A model generated the notes under the pieces. It made no database searches. It saw nothing but the letters and a program-made list of their open reading frames with translations, and was not told the DNA's origin. 64,000 bases of DNA from Microcella flavibacter (GTDB lineage: Bacteria > Actinomycetota > Actinomycetes > Actinomycetales > Microbacteriaceae): NCBI RefSeq assembly GCF_012530535.1, contig NZ_CP051299.1, positions 2,232,001-2,296,000 on the forward strand. Reading direction: 5' to 3'. Numbering within the stretch: position 1 is the stretch's first letter; every line of letters begins with the position of its first letter. Positions 12,087 to 19,888 of the stretch are shown one piece after another. Position numbers and translations under genes: made by a program.

Positions 12087-12686
12087 TCAGCGTTGGACGT
12101 TGCGGCGTCCCTCGAATGCGCGCCCCAGGGTGACCTCGTCGGCGTACTCGAGGTCGCCGCCCACGGGCAGGCCGCTCGCGAGCCGCGAGACGGTGAGCCC
12201 GGGCTGCACGAGCAGCCGGGTGAGGTAGGTGGCCGTCGCCTCTCCCTCGAGGTTGGGGTCGGTCGCGATGATGACCTCGGTCACCGTGCCGTCGTTGAGT
12301 CGGCCCAGCAGCTGCGCGATGCGCAGGTCGTCCGGGCCGATGCCGTCGATGGGGCTGATGGCGCCGCCGAGCACGTGGTACAGCCCGCGGAACTCGCGCG
12401 TACGCTCGATCGCGACCACGTCCTTCGCCTCCTCGACCACGCAGATGCTCACGGCGGAGCGGCGCGGGTCGCGGCAGATCGAGCAGGTCGCCTCCTCGGC
12501 GACGTTGCCGCAGATCTCGCAGAAGCGCACCTTCTCGCGCACGTCGATGAGCAGCTGGGCCATGCGCGCGACGTCGAATGACTCGGTCTGCAGGATGTGG
12601 AAGGCGATGCGCTGCGCCGACTTGGGGCCGATGCCGGGCAGGCGGCCGAACTCGTCGATGAGATCCTGGATGATGCCGTCGTACAC
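12087..12686 (-). CDS. recR: Recombination protein RecR
   Basis: RecR acts with RecF and RecO to load RecA at gaps. The 199-residue protein has an N-terminal helix-hairpin-helix ([18 protein letters not shown], about 13-30). A zinc finger follows with Cys56, Cys59, Cys68 and Cys71 ([16 protein letters not shown]). A Toprim domain follows from about residue 80 ([14 protein letters not shown]). It lies 3 bases downstream of dnaX, the conserved dnaX-recR pair. A ybaB-type gene, often between them, is absent here. Confidence 0.97.
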   Translation of the reverse strand: MYDGIIQDLIDEFGRLPGIGPKSAQRIAFHILQTESFDVARMAQLLIDVREKVRFCEICGNVAEEATCSICRDPRRSAVSICVVEEAKDVVAIERTREFRGLYHVLGGAISPIDGIGPDDLRIAQLLGRLNDGTVTEVIIATDPNLEGEATATYLTRLLVQPGLTVSRLASGLPVGGDLEYADEVTLGRAFEGRRNVQR

Positions 12687-12689
12687 GGG

Positions 12690-14783
12690 CTACTCGTCTC
12701 TGGGGGGTTCGCTGGTGAGGCTGACGGCGGATTCGACGGCCTCTTCCGCGAGGAACCGTGCGCCGAGGACCTCGCGGACGACGGCCTCGCCGTAGCGCTG
12801 GCGGCCCGCGGCATCGGCGGGGTGGATCGCGACCGGAGCGGAGGGTACGCGGCGCTCGATCACGGGCTCGGGCGGCGCCGACCCGTCCTCGGTCGCCGGG
12901 GCTGACTCGTCGTCGGGGGCGTCGGCATCGTCGAGCGGTGGGAGGTCTTCGGCGTCGAGCGGGCGGGGATCGGCTGACGCCGCCGCGGCACTGCCCGGGA
13001 TCGCCACGACGTCCCATCCGGTGACCGGCGCGCTCGACTGCGGCACGGGCGCGGGGTTGCGCGGACGCGGGGTTCGCTCGACGGGCGCCGGTGCAGGCTG
13101 CGCCGGCGTCGCGGCCACCGGCTCCGGCTCCGGCTCCGGCGCCGGGTCGGGGTCGGCCGGCGGCGCCTCGTCGATGCTGGCCGAGGGTGCAGCGGCGGGC
13201 TGCCCCTCGTCGACGCGCACCTTGAACTTCACCCGGTGTCCGAGCACGTGCTGGATGGCGTTGCGCACCTGCTCGCTCACGCTCTCCGTCGGATTGGTGC
13301 GCTCCTTGAAGCGGTTCGCGTCGCCGGCGGAGGTGAAGGCGATGGTCAGCACGTCGCCATCGTCGAGCGCAGCGGGCTGGGCCAGGTACATGACCGTCCA
13401 GGCGCTCATCTTCACGGACTGGATGCGCTCGAGGACCTCGGGCCAGTGGGCGCGGAGCGACTCGAGGGTGAGCGGCCCGCTCGGCACGGCCTGCGCCTCG
13501 GCGGCGGGGGGCGCGACGTCGACGGCGGACTCGGCTGTGGCGGGGGCATCCGTCGAGGCCGAGGGCGGGGGATCGCTCGGGGGGCCGCCGGAAGCCGGGG
13601 AGGCGGACGACGGAGCGCTCCCGCCCGGTGCGGCGCTGCGAGCCGTCGCCGCGCCGGCGGGTCGGGCCGCGGCGACACCCGGAGCAGCGGTGACCAGGAC
13701 GCGCGCCATCATGAGCTCGAGGTGCAGTCGCGGCGAGGTGGCGCCCGTCATCTCGGTGAGCGCGCGGTTCACGACGTCGGCCGCGGTGGAGAGGTCGGCC
13801 GGGGCGAATCGGGAGGACTGGTCGCGCATGCGGGCGAGGTCGTCGTCCGGCACGCCGCGCAGGACGCTCGCCGCCTGCGCTCCGGTGGCCTGCACGACGA
13901 TGAGGTCGCGCAGGCGCTCCAGCAGGTCGTCGACGAAGCGGCGGGGATCCTGCCCCGTCTGCACCACCCGGTCGATCGCGCCGAAGGCGGCGGCCGGATC
14001 GGCGGCCGCGATCGCATCGACGACGTCGTCGAGCAGGGCGGCGTGCGTGTAGCCCAGCAGCGCGACGGCCCGCTCGTAGGTGACGGTGTCGGCGTCGCTG
14101 CCGGCGATGAGCTGGTCGAGCAGGGAGAGGCTGTCGCGCACCGAGCCGCCGCCGGCGCGGACGACGAGCGGCAGCACGCCCTGAGCGATCTGCACGCCCT
14201 CGCTGTCGGCGAGCTCGTGCACGTACTGCAGCAGTTGCGCCGGCGGCACGAGCCGGAAGGGGTAGTGATGCGTGCGCGAGCGGATCGTGCCGATGACCTT
14301 CTCGGGCTCGGTCGTCGCGAAGATGAACTTCACGTGCTCCGGCGGCTCCTCCACGATCTTCAGCAGGGCGTTGAAGCCGCCCGAGGTGACCATGTGGGCC
14401 TCGTCGATGATGAAGATCTTGTAGCGATCGCGGGCGGGGGCGAAGATCGCCCGCTCGCGCAGGTCGCGGGCGTCGTCGACGCCACCGTGACTCGCCGCGT
14501 CGATCTCGACGACGTCGAGCGAGCCGCCGCCCTCGCGCGAGAGCTCGACGCAGCTCGGGCAGACGCCGCACGGGGTGTCGGTGGGACCCTCGGCGCAGTT
14601 GAGGCAGCGAGCCAGGATGCGGGCCGAGGTGGTCTTGCCGCAGCCGCGAGGACCGCTGAAGAGATAGGCGTGATTCACCCGGTCGCTGCGCAGAGCCGCG
14701 CGCAGCGGATCGGTCACGTGCGACTGGCCGATCAGCTCGGCGAAGGTCTCCGGGCGATAGCGACGATACAGAGCGGTGACCAC
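12690..14783 (-). CDS. dnaX: DNA polymerase III subunits gamma and tau
   Basis: DnaX is the motor of the clamp loader. The 697-residue product starts VVTALYRRYRPETFAELIGQ, the conserved DnaX N-terminus, which fixes the GTG start at 14783 although the frame is open further upstream. Walker A is GPRGCGKT at 44-51, and a Cys zinc module (CLNC, CGVCPSC) follows at about 60-78. The DEAH-type Walker B is FIIDEAHMV. The central lid/collar domain extends to about residue 370. The C-terminal half is a long Pro/Ala/Glu-rich low-complexity region with a polymerase-binding segment near 430-530. No obvious slippery frameshift site was found. Confidence 0.96.
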   Translation of the reverse strand: MVTALYRRYRPETFAELIGQSHVTDPLRAALRSDRVNHAYLFSGPRGCGKTTSARILARCLNCAEGPTDTPCGVCPSCVELSREGGGSLDVVEIDAASHGGVDDARDLRERAIFAPARDRYKIFIIDEAHMVTSGGFNALLKIVEEPPEHVKFIFATTEPEKVIGTIRSRTHHYPFRLVPPAQLLQYVHELADSEGVQIAQGVLPLVVRAGGGSVRDSLSLLDQLIAGSDADTVTYERAVALLGYTHAALLDDVVDAIAAADPAAAFGAIDRVVQTGQDPRRFVDDLLERLRDLIVVQATGAQAASVLRGVPDDDLARMRDQSSRFAPADLSTAADVVNRALTEMTGATSPRLHLELMMARVLVTAAPGVAAARPAGAATARSAAPGGSAPSSASPASGGPPSDPPPSASTDAPATAESAVDVAPPAAEAQAVPSGPLTLESLRAHWPEVLERIQSVKMSAWTVMYLAQPAALDDGDVLTIAFTSAGDANRFKERTNPTESVSEQVRNAIQHVLGHRVKFKVRVDEGQPAAAPSASIDEAPPADPDPAPEPEPEPVAATPAQPAPAPVERTPRPRNPAPVPQSSAPVTGWDVVAIPGSAAAASADPRPLDAEDLPPLDDADAPDDESAPATEDGSAPPEPVIERRVPSAPVAIHPADAAGRQRYGEAVVREVLGARFLAEEAVESAVSLTSEPPRDE

Positions 14784-14907
14784 CCGCTCAGCGTAGTCGT
14801 CACCCCCGACGCCCGTCCCCGGCCCGGTGCGGCGTATACCGGGTTCCGAGCGCCGCCGCACGCGCCGCGCACACGGGGCGCGGAGCTTCGTCTGCTCAAC
14901 TGGTCGG

Positions 14908-15555
14908 ATGCGTATCGTCATCGTCGGAGGCCACGGCCAGATCGCCCGTCAGCTCAGCCGCCGCCTCTCTGCCGCCGGACACGAGCCGATCGCGCTGCTG
15001 CGCAATCCCGACCACTGCGGCGACGTGCGCGCCGACGGCGCCGAGCCCGTCGTGCTCGACCTCGAGCGCGGCGACGTGCACCGCGTCGAGGAGATCGTGC
15101 ACGGCGCCGACGCCGTCGTCTTCGCCGCCGGAGCCGGCCCCGACAGCGGGCCAGAGCGCAAGAAGAGCCTCGACCGCGACGGGCTCATCCTCGTCGCCGA
15201 CGGCATGGTCGCCGCGGGCGTGCGCCGCCTGCTGGTCGTCTCCTCCATGGGCGCCGACGACTTCGACGCCGACAGCTCCGACACCTTCCAGGTCTATCTG
15301 CGCGCCAAGAGCGAGGGCGACTCCGCCGTGCGCGAGCGCGACCTCGACTGGACCATCGTGCGCCCCGGATCGCTCACCGACGACGAGGCCGCCGACGCGG
15401 TCGAGATCGCCGAGTCGGTCGAGGCCGGGTCGGTGCCGCGCGCCGACATCGCCCATGTGCTGCACGCGCTGCTCGAGACCGGCGCCGGTGTGCGCCGCAC
15501 GATCGAAGTCGTCGGCGGGTCGACGCCGGTGAGCGACGCGGTCTCGGCGCTCTAG
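14908..15555 (+). CDS. NAD(P)-binding Rossmann-fold protein (atypical SDR, NmrA/YwnB-like)
   Basis: A 215-residue single-domain protein with the Rossmann motif IVGGHGQIARQLSRRL at about 4-20. VVFAAGAGPDSG is at about 71-82, LLVVSSMGADD at about 112-122, and a conserved WTIVRPGSL segment follows near 148. It resembles atypical short-chain dehydrogenases that bind NAD(P) and may act as reductases or redox sensors. The substrate is unknown. The start is the ATG directly before this motif; the frame is open upstream, but that part is antisense to the dnaX promoter region. It is convergent with ackA. Confidence 0.85.
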   Translation: MRIVIVGGHGQIARQLSRRLSAAGHEPIALLRNPDHCGDVRADGAEPVVLDLERGDVHRVEEIVHGADAVVFAAGAGPDSGPERKKSLDRDGLILVADGMVAAGVRRLLVVSSMGADDFDADSSDTFQVYLRAKSEGDSAVRERDLDWTIVRPGSLTDDEAADAVEIAESVEAGSVPRADIAHVLHALLETGAGVRRTIEVVGGSTPVSDAVSAL

Positions 15556-15565
15556 CCGAGCGCGG

Positions 15566-15586
15566 GCCCGCTAACCGTTAGCGGGC
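15566..15586. terminator. Bidirectional hairpin between convergent genes
   Basis: GCCCGCTAAC and GTTAGCGGGC form a perfect inverted repeat in the 32 bases between two convergent stop codons (15555 and 15588). A loop of about 5 bases leaves an 8-bp stem. There is no U tract, as is common for actinobacterial terminators. Confidence 0.7.
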
Positions 15587-15587
15587 G

Positions 15588-16730
15588 TCAGGCCCCGGCG
15601 AGCGCCGCCGCCTGACGCGCGATCGAGAGCTCCTCGTTCGTGGGCACCACGAGCACGGCGACGCCCGCACCCTCGGGCGAGATGGTGCGCGCCGCGCGGC
15701 TTCGTGCTGCATTGACCTCGGGGTCGACCTCGAGGCCGAGGAACTCGAGCCCCGCAAGGGCGAGCGCGCGCAACTGGGGACTGTTCTCTCCGACGCCGGC
15801 CGTGAACACCACCGCGTCGAGGCCGCCCAGCTGCGCGAGGTACGCCCCGACGTAGTGGCGGATGCGGTGGGCCCAGACGTCGAGCGCGAGCGCAGCATCC
15901 CGATCGCCCTCATCGGCGGCCTTCGTGACGTCGCGCATGTCGGCGCTGCCGCTGAGGCCCAGCAGGCCGCTGCGCTTGTTGAGCAGGGCGTCGAGCTCGT
16001 CGACGCTCATGCCCGCCTGCCGGTGCAGGTGCAGCAGCACCGCCGGGTCGAGGTCGCCCGAGCGCGTGCCCATGACGAGGCCCTGCAGCGGGGTGAGGCC
16101 CATCGACGTGTCGATCGAGCGGCCGCCGTCGATGGCGGTGATGGATGCTCCGTTGCCGAGGTGCAGCACGATCAGCTTGAGCTGCTCCAGCGGCACCCCC
16201 AGGTGCTCCGCGGCGCGCCCGGCGACGAAGGCGTGGCTCGTGCCGTGGAACCCGTAGCGGCGCACCCCGTGCTCGCGGGCGACCTCGCGGTCGATCGCGT
16301 AGGTGTAGGCGGCGGGCGCCATCGTCTGGTGGAAGGCCGTGTCGAAGACGGCGACGTGCGGCACGTCGGGCAGCACGGCCATCGCCGCGCGGATTCCCGC
16401 CAGGTTCGCCGGGTTGTGCAGCGGGGCGAGCATCGACACCTGCTCGATCTGCTCGATCACCGCGTCGGTCACCACGGTCGGGGCGGTGAAGGCCTCGCCG
16501 CCGTGCACCACGCGGTGGCCGACCGCGACGAGGCCGGTCGCCGCGTCGCCCAGCTCGGCGAGCACCCGGCGCATCCCGTCGACGTGATCGGCCGCGTCGC
16601 CGCCCGGCTCGCCGATGCGCTCGACCAGGCCGGAGAGGATCGCCTCCTCCGTCGCGACGTCGACGAGCTGGTACTTGATCGAGCTCGACCCGGAGTTGAC
16701 GACGAAGACCCGCGTGCCGGGGGCGCTCAT
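15588..16730 (-). CDS. ackA: Acetate kinase
   Basis: AckA interconverts acetyl phosphate plus ADP and acetate plus ATP. The 380-residue ASKHA-fold protein has VFVVNSGSSSIKYQL at 8-22 and the substrate-site segment VGHRVVHGGE near 85. HLGNGASITAIDGGRSIDTS follows near 190 and GVGENSPQLRA near 315. It overlaps the upstream pta gene by 4 bases (ATGA), so phosphotransacetylase and acetate kinase are made together. Confidence 0.97.
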   Translation of the reverse strand: MSAPGTRVFVVNSGSSSIKYQLVDVATEEAILSGLVERIGEPGGDAADHVDGMRRVLAELGDAATGLVAVGHRVVHGGEAFTAPTVVTDAVIEQIEQVSMLAPLHNPANLAGIRAAMAVLPDVPHVAVFDTAFHQTMAPAAYTYAIDREVAREHGVRRYGFHGTSHAFVAGRAAEHLGVPLEQLKLIVLHLGNGASITAIDGGRSIDTSMGLTPLQGLVMGTRSGDLDPAVLLHLHRQAGMSVDELDALLNKRSGLLGLSGSADMRDVTKAADEGDRDAALALDVWAHRIRHYVGAYLAQLGGLDAVVFTAGVGENSPQLRALALAGLEFLGLEVDPEVNAARSRAARTISPEGAGVAVLVVPTNEELSIARQAAALAGA

Positions 16731-18886
16731 GCCGTGCCGCCGATCGTCGAGATCGGGGTCGTCGGCGGGGGCGGGGTGCGCTGCGCCTGGATGGCCGTGA
16801 TGGCGACCGTGTTGACGATGTCGCTGACGAGGGCTCCGCGGCTGAGGTCGTTGACCGGCTTGCGCAGACCCTGCAGCACCGGGCCGATCGCGACGGCGCC
16901 GGCGGAGCGCTGCACCGCCTTGTAGGTGTTGTTGCCCGTGTTGAGGTCGGGGAACACGAAGACCGTCGCCCGGCCCGCGACCGGCGAGTCGGGCATCTTC
17001 GTCTTCGCGACGCCGGGGTCGGCGGCCGCGTCGTACTGGATCGGGCCCTCGACGAGCAGGTCGGGGCGGCGCTCGCGCACGAGGTGGGTCGCGGCGCGCA
17101 CCTTCTCGACGTCGTCGCCCGAGCCCGACTCCCCCGTCGAGTACGACAGCATCGCGATGCGCGGCTCGATGGCGAACTGCTGCGCCGTCGCCGCCGAGCT
17201 GATGGCGATGTCGGCGAGCTGCTCGCTGGTCGGGTCGGGGATGACGGCGCAGTCGCCGTAGACGAGCACGCGGTCGGCGAGCGCCATGAGGAACACGCTG
17301 GAGACGACACCGACGCCCGGGTCGGTCTTGATGATCTCGAAGCTGGGCCGGATGGTGTGCGCCGTGGTGTGGGCGGCGCCGGAGACCATGCCGTCGGCGA
17401 GACCGAGGTGCACCATCATCGTGCCGAAGTAGCTGACGTCGGTGACGACGTCGCGCGCGATCTCGACGGTGGCGCCCTTGTGGGCGCGCAGGCGGGCGTA
17501 CTCCTCGGCGAAGCGCTGCCGCAGCTCTTCATCGCGCGTGCTGAGGATCTGCGCATCCGTGAGGTCGAGCCCGAGCTCAGCGGCGCGGGCGCGCACCTCG
17601 GCCTCGTCGCCGAGGATGGTGAGGTCGCAGACGCCGCGCTGCAGAAGCGTGCTCGCGGCGCGCAGGATGCGGTCGTCGCCGCCCTCGGGCAGCACGATGC
17701 GCTTGCGGTCGCTGCGGGCCCGCTCGAGCAGCCCGTACTCGAACATGAGGGGCGTGATCGCCTCGGAGCGGGTGACGTCGAGCCGCTGCAGCAGGGCGGG
17801 GGCGTCGACGTGGCGTTCGAAGAGGGCGAGCGCGGTGTCGTACTTGCGCTGCGAGTCGGCGGCGAGGCGCGCGCGGGTCTCGGTGATGCGCAGCACCGTG
17901 TCGTAGGTGCCGTACTCGGTGCGCAGGATGGGCAGCGCCGGGTCGAGGCCCTCGACGAGCGACTGCACCGATTCGGGGGTCTCGAACCCGCCGTAGAGGA
18001 TGATCGCCGCCACGCTCGGGAAGGTCTCGCTCGCGTGGGCCATCAGCACGGCGAGCAGCACCTCGGAGCGGTCTCCGGGGATGAGCACGACGGCGCCCTC
18101 GGTGAGCCGGGGCAGCACGTTTTCCATGCTCATGCCGGCGACGACGACCCCGAGCACCTCGCGGCCCATGAGCTGCTGGTCGCCGCGCACGAAGCGGGCG
18201 TCGCAGGCCTGCATGACGCTGGTGACGGTGGGGGCGATGAGGTAGCGGTCTTCCGGGATGCTCGCCGCGAGAGCATCCGGAGCCACGCTCTGCACGGCGG
18301 CGGTGATCTCGTCGAGGCGCTCGGCGTCGGCGCGGTTGACGATGACGCCCAGCAGCTGCGCGTGGGCGTGCTCGAGCTCGGCGACGGCGACCTCGGCGAC
18401 GCGGCGCATGTCGTCGGGGCTGCGGGCGCCGGACTCGGCGAGTCCGCGGCCGCCGGCGCCGCCGGAGAGGCGCCCGCCGAGGACGAGCACCACGGGGGCG
18501 CCGAGGTTGGCGGCGATGCGCGCGTTGAAGCTGAGCTCGGTGGGGCCGGAGACGTCGGTGTAGTCGCTGCCGACGATGACGACGGCGTCGCACTGGCGCT
18601 CGACGTTCTTGAAACGCTCGACGATGGTGGCGAGCGCGGCCTCGGGGTCGGCGTGCACCTCGTCGTAGCCGACGCCGATGCACTCGTCGTAGGCGAGGTC
18701 GACGCCGTCGTGGGCGAGCATGAGCTCGAGCACGTAGTCGCGCTCGCTGCGGTCGTGCGAGCGCGCCACCGGCCGGAACACGCCGACCCGCCCGATCTGG
18801 TGGGCGAGCGTATCGAGGATGCCCAGCGCGACCGTCGACTTGCCCGAGTTGCCCTCGGCTGATGTCAGGTAGATGCTCTTCGCCAC
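16727..18886 (-). CDS. pta: Phosphate acetyltransferase (long form)
   Basis: Pta converts acetyl-CoA and phosphate to acetyl phosphate. The 719-residue long form has an N-terminal BioD-like P-loop domain (SAEGNSGKST at 9-18), a central DRTGG domain (about 215-330), and the C-terminal catalytic domain (about 370-710). The last contains KRIVLPEGGDDRILRA, the family motif GMVSGAAHTTAHTIRP and DSPVAGRATVFVFPDLN. The GTG start at 18886 begins VAKSIYLTSAEGN, matching the family N-terminus; the longer open frame upstream is not coding-like. Confidence 0.96.
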   Translation of the reverse strand: MAKSIYLTSAEGNSGKSTVALGILDTLAHQIGRVGVFRPVARSHDRSERDYVLELMLAHDGVDLAYDECIGVGYDEVHADPEAALATIVERFKNVERQCDAVVIVGSDYTDVSGPTELSFNARIAANLGAPVVLVLGGRLSGGAGGRGLAESGARSPDDMRRVAEVAVAELEHAHAQLLGVIVNRADAERLDEITAAVQSVAPDALAASIPEDRYLIAPTVTSVMQACDARFVRGDQQLMGREVLGVVVAGMSMENVLPRLTEGAVVLIPGDRSEVLLAVLMAHASETFPSVAAIILYGGFETPESVQSLVEGLDPALPILRTEYGTYDTVLRITETRARLAADSQRKYDTALALFERHVDAPALLQRLDVTRSEAITPLMFEYGLLERARSDRKRIVLPEGGDDRILRAASTLLQRGVCDLTILGDEAEVRARAAELGLDLTDAQILSTRDEELRQRFAEEYARLRAHKGATVEIARDVVTDVSYFGTMMVHLGLADGMVSGAAHTTAHTIRPSFEIIKTDPGVGVVSSVFLMALADRVLVYGDCAVIPDPTSEQLADIAISSAATAQQFAIEPRIAMLSYSTGESGSGDDVEKVRAATHLVRERRPDLLVEGPIQYDAAADPGVAKTKMPDSPVAGRATVFVFPDLNTGNNTYKAVQRSAGAVAIGPVLQGLRKPVNDLSRGALVSDIVNTVAITAIQAQRTPPPPTTPISTIGGTA

Positions 18887-19163
18887 GCGCCCAGCGTAGG
18901 GGCGTCGCCTTGCCGCGCGGTGGGCGGGTTGCTCGGGGCGCCGAGTGCGGCCCGGCTTCGCGCGGCGGGACACCTCGGCAGGACCGCGGCGGCGCTCGCC
19001 GCCGCGCGGCAACCGGCGTGGGGTGTGTGCGCTGACGGCTCCGGAGCCGTGCAGCACCAAGCCTTGGTGGCGCCCGTCGAGGGACGGCGCCGAGCGGGGC
19101 GCGGCAGGGCGCGGCGGTGCGCGGCGCGCCGGAGCCGCTCGGAGCGCGAAACCGTTCCGCGGT

Positions 19164-19220
19164 CCTTCCACAACTGCGGATCGGGTGAATGCGGCTCACC
19201 CGATCCGCAGTTCTGGAAGG
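19164..19220. repeat. 57-bp palindromic element, copy 2
   Basis: Arms at 19164-19188 and 19196-19220 match at 24 of 25 positions around a 7-base loop. The left arm begins CCTTCCACAACTGCGGATCG and the right arm ends TCCGCAGTTCTGGAAGG. It is the best-paired copy of the family and lies upstream of pta, not at a gene end, so termination is not its only possible role. Confidence 0.9.
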
Positions 19221-19360
19221 AGTGCCGTCGTGAAGGTCGCTCCCCGCTCCCCGCTCACCGGGCCTCGGCCGAGTCCGCGGGCGGAGTCTCGGCGGGCGGG
19301 CAACGCAGGGCGCGAAGACGGGCGGCGAGCGGGCGGGTGGGCGGCGAACTTTCCCGCGCG

Positions 19361-19417
19361 CCTTCCACAATCACGGAGTGGGTGAAACCGGCTCACGCGC
19401 TCCGTGATTGCGGAAGG
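19361..19417. repeat. 57-bp palindromic element, copy 3
   Basis: Arms at 19361-19385 and 19393-19417 match at 22 of 25 positions around a 7-base loop. The inner stem is CACGGAG/CTCCGTG where copy 2 has TGCGGATC/GATCCGCA, so base pairing is kept while sequence changes. Its right arm shares the string TCCGTGATTGCGGAAGG with copy 1. Confidence 0.9.
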
Positions 19418-19464
19418 ACGGCGGGGATGCTCGCGACCCCCTGCGCGCCGAGGAGTGAGCACGG

Positions 19465-19602
19465 GGTGCGGGTGCGGGTGCGGGTGCGGGTGCGGGTGCG
19501 GGTGCGAGTGCGAGTGCGGGGGTGCGGGGGTGCGGGGGTGCGGGGGTGCGGGGGTGCGGGGGTGCGGGGGTGCGGGGGTGCGGGTGCGGGGGTGCGGGTG
19601 CG
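19465..19602. repeat. G-rich tandem repeat: GGTGCG hexamers, then GGGGTGCG octamers
   Basis: Seven GGTGCG units (19465-19506) and two AGTGCG variants (19507-19518) are followed by eight GGGGTGCG units (19519-19582). The tract ends with GGTGCG, GGGGTGCG and GGTGCG up to 19602. Runs of four G at 8-base spacing could form G-quadruplex structures. Copy number is probably variable. It ends 38 bases before the small membrane protein gene. Confidence 0.92.
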
Positions 19603-19640
19603 AAATGCAGGGCGTCGGCGAGCTCGGTACGATGTCGAGC

Positions 19641-19856
19641 ATGACTCGGTCTCGGCGGAACAGTGCTCCGCAGTGGGTGAGCGTCACGCTCTGGTCGATC
19701 GCGGGCGCCCTGCTGGCGCTCGGCATCGTGCTCTCGATCACGACGAGCAGCGGCTGGCCGCTCATCCTCGCCGCCGGGCTCGCCGTGCCGCTGCTGCCGC
19801 TGTTCGCGCGCGGCGACCGCCGGTACCGCGCCCGGCGACCGAGCGCAACCCCGTAG
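19641..19856 (+). CDS. Small membrane protein, two transmembrane segments
   Basis: The 71-residue product has two hydrophobic segments, about 13-34 (VSVTLWSIAGALLALGIVLS) and about 40-55 (WPLILAAGLAVPLLPL), and a basic C-terminus (RGDRRYRARR). No family is recognised. The start is uncertain: ATGs also occur in frame 6 and 39 bases upstream, and no ribosome binding site distinguishes them. The gene is 32 bases before the FAD/Rieske oxidoreductase on the same strand and may be co-transcribed with it. Confidence 0.6.
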   Translation: MTRSRRNSAPQWVSVTLWSIAGALLALGIVLSITTSSGWPLILAAGLAVPLLPLFARGDRRYRARRPSATP

Positions 19857-19888
19857 CCGCCGGGGCCGCGCGGTCGTACCGTCGCCGC

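Larger units (their letters stand above)
18887..19640. other. Gene-free 754-base stretch with structured repeats
   Basis: No frame here has family similarity or a credible start. The stretch holds the promoter region of pta, two 57-bp palindromes and the G-rich tandem repeat, each listed separately. Long open frames cross it on both strands but are explained by the absence of AT-rich stop codons. Confidence 0.7.

Noticed and set aside
12690-14783. Programmed frameshift in dnaX giving a separate gamma subunit
   Set aside because: No A-rich slippery heptamer with a following hairpin is visible near the expected position.
13236-15581. Long plus-strand open frame across dnaX
   Set aside because: It is antisense to a gene with unmistakable clamp-loader motifs. 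Its sequence is low-complexity Arg/Ala/Gly with no recognisable domain.
16727-19171. Longer N-terminal extension of the phosphate acetyltransferase
   Set aside because: The open frame continues upstream but encodes Arg/Pro/Ala-rich sequence through the 57-bp hairpin; the family N-terminus begins at the GTG at 18886.
19465-19602. Collagen-like or other repeat-coding gene in the G-rich tract
   Set aside because: Unit length changes from 6 to 8 bases, which breaks the reading frame between units, so a repeat-protein explanation fails.
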